The notes under the pieces are model-generated. The model saw only the letters and a list, made by a program, of their open reading frames with translations, was not told the origin of the DNA and searched no databases. Made by a program: the position numbers and the translations under genes. This document shows, one piece after another, positions 39,088-45,999 of a stretch of 45,999 bases of DNA (its first letter is position 1; every line of letters begins with the position of its first letter). The stretch comes from Flavonifractor sp. An92 (GTDB lineage: Bacteria; Bacillota; Clostridia; Oscillospirales; Oscillospiraceae). Location: assembly GCF_002159175.1 (NCBI RefSeq), contig NZ_NFGZ01000024.1, forward strand, positions 1 through 45,999. The letters are read 5' to 3'.

Positions 39088-41523
39088 TCACAGCAAGTCT
39101 ACCTTGATACCGCACCGTTCCAGAACGGGCAGCACCTGTTCCGGCTTGGAGGACATGAGAGTAATATGTTTGAGATTGGGGAACTGGCGCAGTTCCGCCT
39201 CAGTAATGGTATTAAGATCAAAGGCTCCATCCTCGCCATCCCAGAACGGACAGAGCTGGGTATAAATCTCGCTGCCGCCATCCATCTCGATTTCTGTGAC
39301 CTCCGGGGCCAGCCGCTCCGGGACAGGGTATTTCTCCAGCCACTTCCGAATCTCTGGGATGGGTTCATACCCTTCCGCGTCAATGTCGATCTTGCGTCGG
39401 CTATACTCTCTGGCAAACTCATGGGCATCCAGTTTAGGAGCCAGTAAGCATTTCTCGTACATCAGGACTTCCATGACCGCCAGCTTGAAGTTGAAGCTGG
39501 TAAAGGTGAGCACTGGTTCAGTCGGCTTGGATAACTTGTATTTCTGCGCTTTCGCCGCCTTTTTCTCTGGCTCTTTCCAGCTGATCTGCACCATGGCGGA
39601 GAGGGCCTCCAGCTTTGCTTTCTGCGCTGACTGCTCCTCTGGAACAGGCCCCGGCAGGCGGGTGTAAACGGTAAAACCACCTAATGTGAAGGTATGGGCA
39701 AAGCCGGCGAAATCCTTCCATTTGGCCTCCCGATAATCTTTGGAGCCGATCCAAACTGCCCCGTCAAATGGCTGCCGGACCGCATACTCTCCCTGCTCAG
39801 CTACCCGAACGCCAATGGTTTTGATGGTCTGTTCATCTTCATCCAACCAGCCCTGCAATCCAAGTTCGTCCCACAAAGCAAGGGCCTGGGTATAGGGACT
39901 CTCCCGGCCTGTGATGGGGCTTTTCCGTGTTCCATTTTGCAGGACGATGCGGGCTGGCCCCAGCTTTTCCGCCAGCTGCGACAGGGTAAACGGCGGCGTA
40001 AACACCGACCCCAGGATGGTCAGGCTGTCTTTTTTGAGGACGATTTTCCGCTCCGTGGCCTTGGGAGGCAGAAAGATGGGCAGATTTGGGTACACTTCCT
40101 TGTACTCCCGCCAGGGTTCCAGCTTTTTGGGCTTGTTTGCCGTCCGAAGGAAACCCCAGAAGTCGATGGGGTAACGGAACACCGGCCCAACCATATCCCG
40201 CCGGGTGACGATGACCACCGTGCCATCGGTGAGTATTCCAATGTGCTGCATTTTCTCCCCGCCGAACATTCCCGGACAGATACGCAGCACTTCACGGGTG
40301 TTCCTATTGATGAGCTGGGCAAAGTCATCGGAGAGGATTTCGCCGTTTCCCTGCACCAGCAGCCAGTCCCCTGTAAACCAGCGGAGTTTCAGCCCCTCGC
40401 CCATTCCAGGCAGGGGGGCAATTCGGCACCGCCCGGTGTCCATGTCCAGTTCCAACAGGCATTCTTCCATCCGCCCCTTGCCGCTGACTGCGTGGATCAT
40501 GGTAATGCGGCCTGTGCCGGGAACGGGAATGGCCTCGGAGAGATGGTCGTATCCATCCAGAGAGAAGGGGTGTTTTGTTACCTTGCCGTTTTCCCAGCGG
40601 TAAATCTGCCCCTTGTACCACCCGTTGGAAAAGTAGACCCGGCCCAGCCCGTCTGCCACGATGCCACAATGGTGTTTGATGCTCCATCCATCTTCCGGCA
40701 GGGGCCAGTTTTTCACATCCTGACAGGTGCCCCGGTCGGTGAGTTCAATCCGTGTGGCGTTGGTGGGATCGCCCACCCAGAGGGAATGGTCAACCCAGCA
40801 CAGGGTCCGGGGCGGACCGTCATATCCAATGGGGGACGGCTCGAACCAGTTGAGGGTAGCCGGATTCTTGCTCAGTAATGCCCGCCCAATAGTCCCGCTG
40901 CCAGCGGCTCTGGACGCGGCATAGAGTCCATTTTCTGCGGAATAAGTGAGGCACCCAAGGTGTGGCAAACTGTGGGCGCGGGTCACCTGGGGCGGACGCT
41001 GGCGCAGATCGGCCACACAGCCGTTTTTCCATTCTTCTGCATCCTGGTTTTTCCATTCGCCCGCCGCAAAATCACCCGCCAGGGAGTTGAAGAAATAATC
41101 GTACTCATCCTGGAGGATGTATTCCTCGCAGGGCATCAGCTTCCCAGTGTCCTGCTCCTTGGCATGGCCGCCCCATTTTCGTCCTTGCTGTTTCATTAGG
41201 TGGCAATATTGCCCATGCTTTTTGCAGTAGCGTTCCCATTCGTTGCGGTCTCCCTCTGGGATCAAGGCAAACAGATACTCGTCCTCATCGTCCAGGTTAT
41301 ATAGTGCCCAGCCGAAGGCAGACAGCTCCTGTCCCAACGCTGCCGCCCCTTTCTCATGTGGCAGTCGCATATACTGGACAGCCACCATATCCAATCGTTC
41401 CTCCAGCAGCGCCGGGACCTGTGCGCCCCACTTTCTCCGAAGTTCCGCCAGAGTGTCCTGTACGGCTCCGTCAAATTTTAGAATGTCCAGCGCATCGGAT
41501 ATGATTTGTGCCCAGTCTGGCAT
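39088..41523 (-). CDS. 811-aa multi-domain protein: propeller-like core and DUF6892-like C-terminus
   Basis: N-terminal alpha/beta domain (about 1-130, with LSAFGWALYNLDDEDEYLFA), a WD/propeller-like region (about 165-445, with GLYAASRAAGSGTIGRALL, LWVGDPTNATRIEL, GRVYFSNGWYKGQIYRW), a small domain (about 490-575) around IVLKKDSLTILGSVF and LWDELGLQGWLDEDE, and a C-terminal part (about 675-811) with FNFKLAVMEVLMYEKCLLAP, EMDGGSEIYTQL and FPNLKHITLMSS that fits DUF6892, an immunity-type family. Assignments beyond DUF6892 are tentative. The ATG follows GGGGG. No signal peptide. Confidence 0.65.
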   Translation of the reverse strand: MPDWAQIISDALDILKFDGAVQDTLAELRRKWGAQVPALLEERLDMVAVQYMRLPHEKGAAALGQELSAFGWALYNLDDEDEYLFALIPEGDRNEWERYCKKHGQYCHLMKQQGRKWGGHAKEQDTGKLMPCEEYILQDEYDYFFNSLAGDFAAGEWKNQDAEEWKNGCVADLRQRPPQVTRAHSLPHLGCLTYSAENGLYAASRAAGSGTIGRALLSKNPATLNWFEPSPIGYDGPPRTLCWVDHSLWVGDPTNATRIELTDRGTCQDVKNWPLPEDGWSIKHHCGIVADGLGRVYFSNGWYKGQIYRWENGKVTKHPFSLDGYDHLSEAIPVPGTGRITMIHAVSGKGRMEECLLELDMDTGRCRIAPLPGMGEGLKLRWFTGDWLLVQGNGEILSDDFAQLINRNTREVLRICPGMFGGEKMQHIGILTDGTVVIVTRRDMVGPVFRYPIDFWGFLRTANKPKKLEPWREYKEVYPNLPIFLPPKATERKIVLKKDSLTILGSVFTPPFTLSQLAEKLGPARIVLQNGTRKSPITGRESPYTQALALWDELGLQGWLDEDEQTIKTIGVRVAEQGEYAVRQPFDGAVWIGSKDYREAKWKDFAGFAHTFTLGGFTVYTRLPGPVPEEQSAQKAKLEALSAMVQISWKEPEKKAAKAQKYKLSKPTEPVLTFTSFNFKLAVMEVLMYEKCLLAPKLDAHEFAREYSRRKIDIDAEGYEPIPEIRKWLEKYPVPERLAPEVTEIEMDGGSEIYTQLCPFWDGEDGAFDLNTITEAELRQFPNLKHITLMSSKPEQVLPVLERCGIKVDLL

Positions 41524-41546
41524 GAAAGTACCCCCTTTTTAGTGCC

Positions 41547-42221
41547 TCAAAGTTTGCTGCTCAGCCGCTTGACTGGCGCAGACATTACATCTGGAAAATG
41601 CTTACACAGAATCTCTGTGAATAAGGTCATTGCAAGAAACGGCTTGAGATTACCTGCTGCAATCTCAAAATATTGAGAATAGCCCCAATCCAACTCATCT
41701 TCTCCGCACCAAAAGTTGAGAAGTTCTGCCCCCAGATCCATCCGCTGACTGGATAGGGATTTCCATGGAATCTGTGACCGCAGATACTCCTGAACCTCTC
41801 TGAGCTGTTCTGCGGCAATGCGCTGATGGGCATAATCCCACACATTCTTAAAATAGGTATCCAGTTCTACATAGCCAGAAAAGAGGATGCCGCAATCAAT
41901 CTTGGAAAATATCTCCACCATACAAAGGATGCGCCGCCGGTGAAAAGCCTCCATTTCCCGTTCCAAGGCCTCAGCCTGAATCATTTCGTGTTTCTCTATA
42001 CAGGCATAAGCTTCATTTTCTGGTATCTGGAACGCTTCATCTACTTTTTTGGCTATGGTAAACATCTGGATTTCATCGGCATTCTTGCGCTTGCGTAGGT
42101 CATCCCAACTGCCTCGCTCCCATTTATCCTCTTTTGAATAACAAGCAGAGCATATCGCCTGTGCCGGGTCAATTTCTCTCGTCAAACAGTAAGGACAAAG
42201 AATTTTCGCATTCTCACACAA
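41547..42221 (-). CDS. 224-aa protein with N-terminal zinc ribbon
   Basis: The N-terminus holds a CxxC pair at CPYC and another at CSAC, a small zinc ribbon, followed by a long helical part (EMIQAEALEREMEAFHRRRI, YAHQRIAAEQLREVQEYLRS). No family is recognised. It begins with TTG at 42221 behind AAAGGAG; the frame has no better ATG near the ribbon, and the zinc ribbon supports the TTG start. The upstream gene ends 19 nt before. Confidence 0.55.
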   Translation of the reverse strand: MCENAKILCPYCLTREIDPAQAICSACYSKEDKWERGSWDDLRKRKNADEIQMFTIAKKVDEAFQIPENEAYACIEKHEMIQAEALEREMEAFHRRRILCMVEIFSKIDCGILFSGYVELDTYFKNVWDYAHQRIAAEQLREVQEYLRSQIPWKSLSSQRMDLGAELLNFWCGEDELDWGYSQYFEIAAGNLKPFLAMTLFTEILCKHFPDVMSAPVKRLSSKL

Positions 42222-42240
42222 TCTGATCGGCTCCTTTATA

Positions 42241-42705
42241 TTATTCCATGTCCGCTTCTATTTCTTCCGCTTCCGACAAGCCATATACATCCGTTGGCGT
42301 ATCCCCTGAAAACTCAACCATAAGTCCAAATGGCTCCCCCACAGGAAGGGTACAAATCTCAAAGTGCAGGCCCCATTCTGTCTCATCATAAAACAGAAAT
42401 TGCGGCTGCTCGGCGGGAATCTCCGTTTCAGGGAATGGAGCGCGCTGCAATCCAAACTTCTCAGGGCTTTTACCAATCTGCGCCTGAATCTCATGCTCCG
42501 CTTTTGAAAGATACTCCCGCCAGTTTTGAAGCACAGAACGGATAAAATCCAGGTTTGCCGACCGGAGTTCAGATGTGTTCAAAATAATGGAAAACAGGAT
42601 CTCTGTGTCTGCGATTCTTCCAGTCCAGCAGTGGATGGTCCCTGGTCCTTTCTGAAAGGTCAGTGCTCCCAATCCCAAATCGGAATGTTCAAAAAACTGT
42701 TCCAT
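42241..42705 (-). CDS. 154-aa protein of unknown function
   Basis: A small alpha/beta protein: LGLGALTFQKGPGTIHCWTG, a helix with RSVLQNWREYLSKAEHEIQA, a strand with FLFYDETEWGLHFEICTLPV, and an acidic tail (SEAEEIEADME). The strand-helix layout resembles small immunity families such as DUF2004, but I cannot assign it. It lies between the zinc-ribbon and LRR genes; 24 nt separate it from the LRR stop. Confidence 0.5.
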   Translation of the reverse strand: MEQFFEHSDLGLGALTFQKGPGTIHCWTGRIADTEILFSIILNTSELRSANLDFIRSVLQNWREYLSKAEHEIQAQIGKSPEKFGLQRAPFPETEIPAEQPQFLFYDETEWGLHFEICTLPVGEPFGLMVEFSGDTPTDVYGLSEAEEIEADME

Positions 42706-42729
42706 ATCATTCTTGCCCCAATCCCCAGG

Positions 42730-43485
42730 TTACAGCGACAGCCATGTGGTCAAAGCACTAATTTCCTCCCACAGCAATGCGGATTTCCCAGCGGCGGCAA
42801 AGGCTTTTTGGACACCGCCATAGCGCCGCTCGGAGCGATCCGCCAGCTGGAGCGCGGCTGCCTCCAGATTGGGAATCGCCATCACAGCATCTGCCAGCGC
42901 CTGGGCGGAGAGTTTATCCCCGATCAGAGAGGCGGCAAAGTAGCGCAAATGGCTGTGAGAGAGGGCGGACAAATCGTTTAGTTTATGCAGCTCATAGAGT
43001 TTCAGGGCATAAAGGGAAGGAAGCCCATCCAGAGCCGGTAGTTCCTGCACAGCTGGGAGTGATTGGAGATAGAGTTTCTGAAGCCGGGTCGCTGGAGTCA
43101 GGAAAGCGGCAAGATCTTCCGTTTTCCGCATTTCCTCCAAATGGAGATAGGTAATGCTGGTGAGAAGTGGGGTGATGTCGCCATTCTTTTCCCCACGCAG
43201 GTGGAGAACACGCAGGCCGGGGAGAGAAACATTGTCCCAGGAAACAGGGGCCGACAGCCATAGGGACAGTGTATGAAGCTGCTTTAGCCCGGAGAGAACT
43301 TCTACACCCTCACACTTTTCCATTAGGGTTAGTTCCTCCAGATTGGGATAATCTCGCAGGAAGGACAGATTCACCTTCCGCTCTCCCGTCACAGATAGGC
43401 ACCGTACCGCATCCGGCTTTCGCCCATTCAGATCAATCTTTTCTCCGCCGCGCCAGAAAACTGCGGTGCAATATGCCTGTTCCAT
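42730..43485 (-). CDS. Leucine-rich-repeat protein
   Basis: A 251-aa protein with about six LRRs: VRCLSVTGERKVNLSFLRDY, NLEELTLMEKCEGVEVLSGL, QLHTLSLWLSAPVSW, GLRVLHLRGEKNGDITPLL, RLQKLYLQSLPAVQELPAL, SLYALKLYELHKLNDLSALS. It ends in a helical cap. LRRs form a binding arc, so a protein partner (a toxin or another immunity protein) is likely. AAGGAGAG precedes the ATG. This is the second LRR gene of the island; the repeat units differ from the one at 33572-34531. Confidence 0.7.
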   Translation of the reverse strand: MEQAYCTAVFWRGGEKIDLNGRKPDAVRCLSVTGERKVNLSFLRDYPNLEELTLMEKCEGVEVLSGLKQLHTLSLWLSAPVSWDNVSLPGLRVLHLRGEKNGDITPLLTSITYLHLEEMRKTEDLAAFLTPATRLQKLYLQSLPAVQELPALDGLPSLYALKLYELHKLNDLSALSHSHLRYFAASLIGDKLSAQALADAVMAIPNLEAAALQLADRSERRYGGVQKAFAAAGKSALLWEEISALTTWLSL

Positions 43486-43512
43486 GTTGCGTTCTCTCCT
43501 TATTCTTCTGTG

Positions 43513-44163
43513 TTATTCAAACTTGGTATCCGGTCTTTGGAAATATACAACATGGTCTACATCTTCCATGTATTCCAGCATTTCATCTGTACTATGTTGA
43601 ATCTTGTATTCCAGTTCGTTCTCTGTCAGAGGAATCACCTGATAAAAACCGACCCAACTTCCATCTGAGAGCTTACAGACGGCAGCACCCTCCGGCGCAT
43701 CCTGTACGCCTAAAAGAACACACCCTGCCAGCAATGTATTATCTGCGTATGGTGTTCCGTTTTGAATAGAATGCCCATAGCCCAGCCAAGTGCTTTCTAT
43801 GATTGGAAATCTTGCTAAATAGCGAAGCAGCTCTACTGGCCAATTTTCTTGGCTTTCCTTACTTTCAGGGTTCCACTCAGGCGGAAGGCACATCATCAGT
43901 TCTATCCGAGAGGGAAGGCCATCCTCTTGATATTCACTTGGGATCTTCATCGAAAACGCACCCATGCCTGTGGTTACCAAAGTATAATAGTTGTGTTCCT
44001 CATGGGGCGGAATGATGGAGACATCAACATGAATATCTTCGCTGAAAAACTCATGAACCACTGTTGTGGCTTTTCCAAAATATTTTTCGATATGGTTGTC
44101 CAATCGTTCAAGTTCATCGGGACTATATAACGCAGGATTCTCCAAATACTTTCCAGTAATCAT
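43513..44163 (-). CDS. Suppressor-of-fused (SUFU) domain immunity protein
   Basis: A 216-aa single-domain SUFU protein: EDIHVDVSIIPPHEEHNYYT, LVTTGMGAFSMKIP, ENWPVELLRYLARFP, STWLGYGHSIQNGTPYADNT and GFYQVIPLTENELEYKIQ. The whole frame aligns by eye with the internal SUFU domain of the 1478-aa protein, so the two are paralogues. SUFU proteins of bacteria act as immunity proteins to polymorphic toxins. A weak AAGGTG precedes the ATG; the gap to the next gene upstream is 84 nt. Confidence 0.85.
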   Translation of the reverse strand: MITGKYLENPALYSPDELERLDNHIEKYFGKATTVVHEFFSEDIHVDVSIIPPHEEHNYYTLVTTGMGAFSMKIPSEYQEDGLPSRIELMMCLPPEWNPESKESQENWPVELLRYLARFPIIESTWLGYGHSIQNGTPYADNTLLAGCVLLGVQDAPEGAAVCKLSDGSWVGFYQVIPLTENELEYKIQHSTDEMLEYMEDVDHVVYFQRPDTKFE

Positions 44164-44247
44164 TGATCACACACCTTACTTCTTTTCTCGGCTTACATCA
44201 TCAACACCAGTAATCATCAAATTCTTACCAAAACAGTCCTATTGTAC

Positions 44248-45081
44248 TCATGCCAGTTCCGCATCCAAAATCTGCACCTGTTTTCCTTTATCATTCACAT
44301 AGTAAAGTGCAATGTAGTCAATGCCGTCCCGTTTGACCTGCTCCCAGGGCATCCGCTCACCGTTAACCAGTTCCACGGTATCAGCCTCGTCTACCTCGAA
44401 GCTCTCTTTTTCATCCTCATAGTCGATATTGTAGCCCAGTTCCAGCACCAACTTGGAGGCAGGGATCTCATACCGCTGGAGGGGGCGGTGCGCCAGCTGA
44501 GCTGGATTGTGTTCATCGCAGAACATATTATCATAACCATGCTGCCCACCGTCGAAGATGACGAACTCCTCGCCGCTCTCTGGGTCGCGGGCTTCCACCA
44601 GTCCGGGGGCCTCGCCTCCATCTATGATATAGAATTGGGACTCTCCCTTCACTGTGAGCAAATCTCCGTAATACCACACTTCCAGCAGTTCATTTCCGGC
44701 AGAGGAGCAGAGGGTCACGGTGGGCAGGCGCTTTTGTTTCCGTTCTTTGACATGGCCCTCCAGCCAGGTAGGGATTTGGGGAAAGGAATCCCGTTTCTTC
44801 TTTTTTCGTGGTGATGCCTGTGCATCGTTCAACGGCTCCATATCCAGAATGATGATCCATCCGCTATAATCGCTGTACTTCATTGTGGTGTTCGCCCGGA
44901 TATAATCCTCCCCCCAGAGGGCCACATCCGCCTTACTATACCAGGTAGTCTGTGTTACACCATCCTCATTAGTAACATCGCAGCAGAGGTAATCTTCTGC
45001 TTTCCCGTTTCTCAACGCTATCATACGAAGAATTTCGGTATCTTCCGGGGTGACTTCACGAAAGTTCAATTTTAATGCCAT
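44248..45081 (-). CDS. 277-aa protein of unknown function
   Basis: An acidic alpha/beta protein: LNFREVTPEDTEILRMIALR, a WGEDYIRANTTMKYSDYSGW region, a basic insert (SPRKKKKRDSFPQIP), then FYIIDGGEAPGLVEARD and EEFVIFDGGQHGYDNMFCDE. The N-terminal phrase resembles a GNAT-type opening but the rest does not fit an acetyltransferase. The start at 45081 has GGGAGG upstream; the frame is open to 45102. No family assigned. Confidence 0.55.
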   Translation of the reverse strand: MALKLNFREVTPEDTEILRMIALRNGKAEDYLCCDVTNEDGVTQTTWYSKADVALWGEDYIRANTTMKYSDYSGWIIILDMEPLNDAQASPRKKKKRDSFPQIPTWLEGHVKERKQKRLPTVTLCSSAGNELLEVWYYGDLLTVKGESQFYIIDGGEAPGLVEARDPESGEEFVIFDGGQHGYDNMFCDEHNPAQLAHRPLQRYEIPASKLVLELGYNIDYEDEKESFEVDEADTVELVNGERMPWEQVKRDGIDYIALYYVNDKGKQVQILDAELA

Positions 45082-45098
45082 AGGGCAGCCTCCCTGTA

Positions 45099-45500
45099 TC
45101 AAAAGGTGTCGTAGCCAACCTCCGGGCTGGGTATGAATTGCTCGTCAAAGGACACATTGAGATAGAGTTCCCCAGCCGGTGAATCCCCAGTATCGTAACA
45201 GAGGGAAAACGCCCCGTAGCAGCCGGACTTGTCTATCGTAATGTCGGTGAGGGGCAGGTCGGGGATCTCCTCGTCATCGGGGAATTCCTTTTGCAAAATG
45301 GCGTGGGCCTGCCGGTCCAGCTCGTCCAGCTCCCAGACCAGCCGCTCCCAGAAGGGCATGGCCAGAATCTCTGCCTCGGTATAATCATTGCAGTTGATAT
45401 GCAGTTCCTTCCCCGCCCGGTGCGCCGTAAAGTAGACCCCGCAGCTCATTACCTCCCAGCTGTCCGCATTCCATAGAGATAGGAATTGTTCTTTTGTCAT
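45099..45500 (-). CDS. 133-aa protein of unknown function
   Basis: A small acidic protein: KEQFLSLWNADSWEVMSCGV, a YFTAHRAGKELHINCNDYTE strand-turn, a long helix (RLVWELDELDRQAHAILQK), and a C-terminal beta part (CYGAFSLCYDTGDSPAGELY). No family is recognised. Its ATG overlaps the stop of the previous gene (ATGA), so the two are translationally coupled. Confidence 0.55.
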   Translation of the reverse strand: MTKEQFLSLWNADSWEVMSCGVYFTAHRAGKELHINCNDYTEAEILAMPFWERLVWELDELDRQAHAILQKEFPDDEEIPDLPLTDITIDKSGCYGAFSLCYDTGDSPAGELYLNVSFDEQFIPSPEVGYDTF

Positions 45501-45999
45501 TGCTGCATTCCCCCAATCACGGGATCAATTTGGCTGAAAATGCTCTGATATTTCTCCTTCAGTTCCTCTGGAGCGGCTTCCACCACTTTCTGACCACCTT
45601 TGGCGCTGGCTTTGCCCCAGATCACATAGCAGACCGTTTCCCATGCGTATTGCAGCACTTCCTCCGGGCTGGCTTCTGTTTCTTCGGCGGGTTCCTCGCC
45701 CTCGTCATCATCGTCATCCTCGTCGGAGGAAAAACCGCTTGGAATGATCTCGGACAGGTGGATTTTTGCCTCCAGCAGAGCGTCCAGGCTTTCTGCGTTT
45801 GCCATCCACGCGGCATAGTCCTTGGAATACTTCATGTTCTGCATGGACAGCACCCCACGGACAAATACAGGGACGGTATCGGCGGTAAAGCCGAACTGTT
45901 TCACATACTCCCGGAGGAATTTTTCCTGTAAGTGGGAGTGCTCATCATCACAGAGATCGAGATAATCCCATACCAGCTGCCGCCACTCTTGCCCCAGCA
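45497..45999 (-). CDS. 5'-truncated gene running off the window edge
   Basis: The frame is open from the right edge (45999) to a TGA at 45497-45499, giving at least 167 residues: WRQLVWDYLDLCDDEHSHLQ near the edge, a middle with YSKDYAAWMANAESLDALLE, an acidic low-complexity stretch (DEDDDDDEGEEPAEETEA) and a helical end. An internal GTG at 45904 has no ribosome binding site, so the true start is beyond the window. No family is recognised. It overlaps the next gene by 4 nt, so the cluster continues to the right. Confidence 0.6.
   Translation of the reverse strand, partial: LGQEWRQLVWDYLDLCDDEHSHLQEKFLREYVKQFGFTADTVPVFVRGVLSMQNMKYSKDYAAWMANAESLDALLEAKIHLSEIIPSGFSSDEDDDDDEGEEPAEETEASPEEVLQYAWETVCYVIWGKASAKGGQKVVEAAPEELKEKYQSIFSQIDPVIGGMQQ

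Noticed and set aside
1-45999. CRISPR arrays, tRNA and rRNA genes
   Set aside because: No regularly spaced direct repeats, no cloverleaf with a TTCGA-type loop and no rRNA core sequence were seen on either strand.

Overview
The window looks like chromosome from a GC-rich, spore-forming gut-type Clostridia (Oscillospiraceae-like; the genus cannot be fixed from sequence alone). The reasons are an arginine operon with bifunctional ArgJ, a RsfS / BrnQ / stand-alone ClpC / MalQ backbone, strong Shine-Dalgarno sequences at most genes, and a sporulation sigma-K gene.

Left part (1-22.9 kb) is ordinary GC-rich backbone: the end of an upstream gene, rsfS, an AlkD-type DNA glycosylase, brnQ (reverse), a 2[4Fe-4S] ferredoxin (reverse), a ClpC-type unfoldase, malQ, an HSL-type esterase (reverse) divergent from a condensation-type acyltransferase and a zinc-ribbon membrane protein, then argG-argH-(lipoprotein)-argC-argJ-argB-argD-argF, cdd with a 3-hydroxyisobutyrate-dehydrogenase-like gene, and a Na/phosphate cotransporter with a PhoU tail (reverse). 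Most convergent pairs share a bidirectional terminator. The arg genes encode the full cyclic route from glutamate through acetylornithine and ornithine to argininosuccinate and arginine. A 51-nt second copy of the argG 3' end lies behind a hairpin-rich insert between argG and argH.

At 23.28 kb sigK stops after the codons for RCIEN, the place where the Bacillus 'skin' element interrupts sigK. Everything to the right appears to lie in a skin-like intervening element longer than 22.7 kb; its far end and the 3' half of sigK are outside the window. The left end carries a double-HTH XRE regulator, a 60-aa protein, a tyrosine recombinase, an ORF-poor region of about 0.9 kb full of stem-loops (including a likely 330-nt RNA with its own promoter and terminator), decayed hsdM/hsdS pieces, a second XRE regulator, another candidate RNA, and three small proteins.

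From 28.87 kb to the window edge, 17 genes run in one direction with short gaps, lower GC and no recognisable toxin. They include two SUFU-domain proteins (one a 1478-aa TPR-SUFU-DUF4253 fusion), a SUKH/SMI1-KNR4 protein, an LRR protein with an NTF2-like immunity domain, a second LRR protein, a NADAR-type ADP-ribosyl glycosidase, a formylglycine-enzyme-like protein, two propeller-like proteins (one ending in a DUF6892-like domain), and several small orphans. This is the signature of a poly-immunity island against polymorphic toxins. Its placement inside a sigK-interrupting element is the most striking feature of the window.
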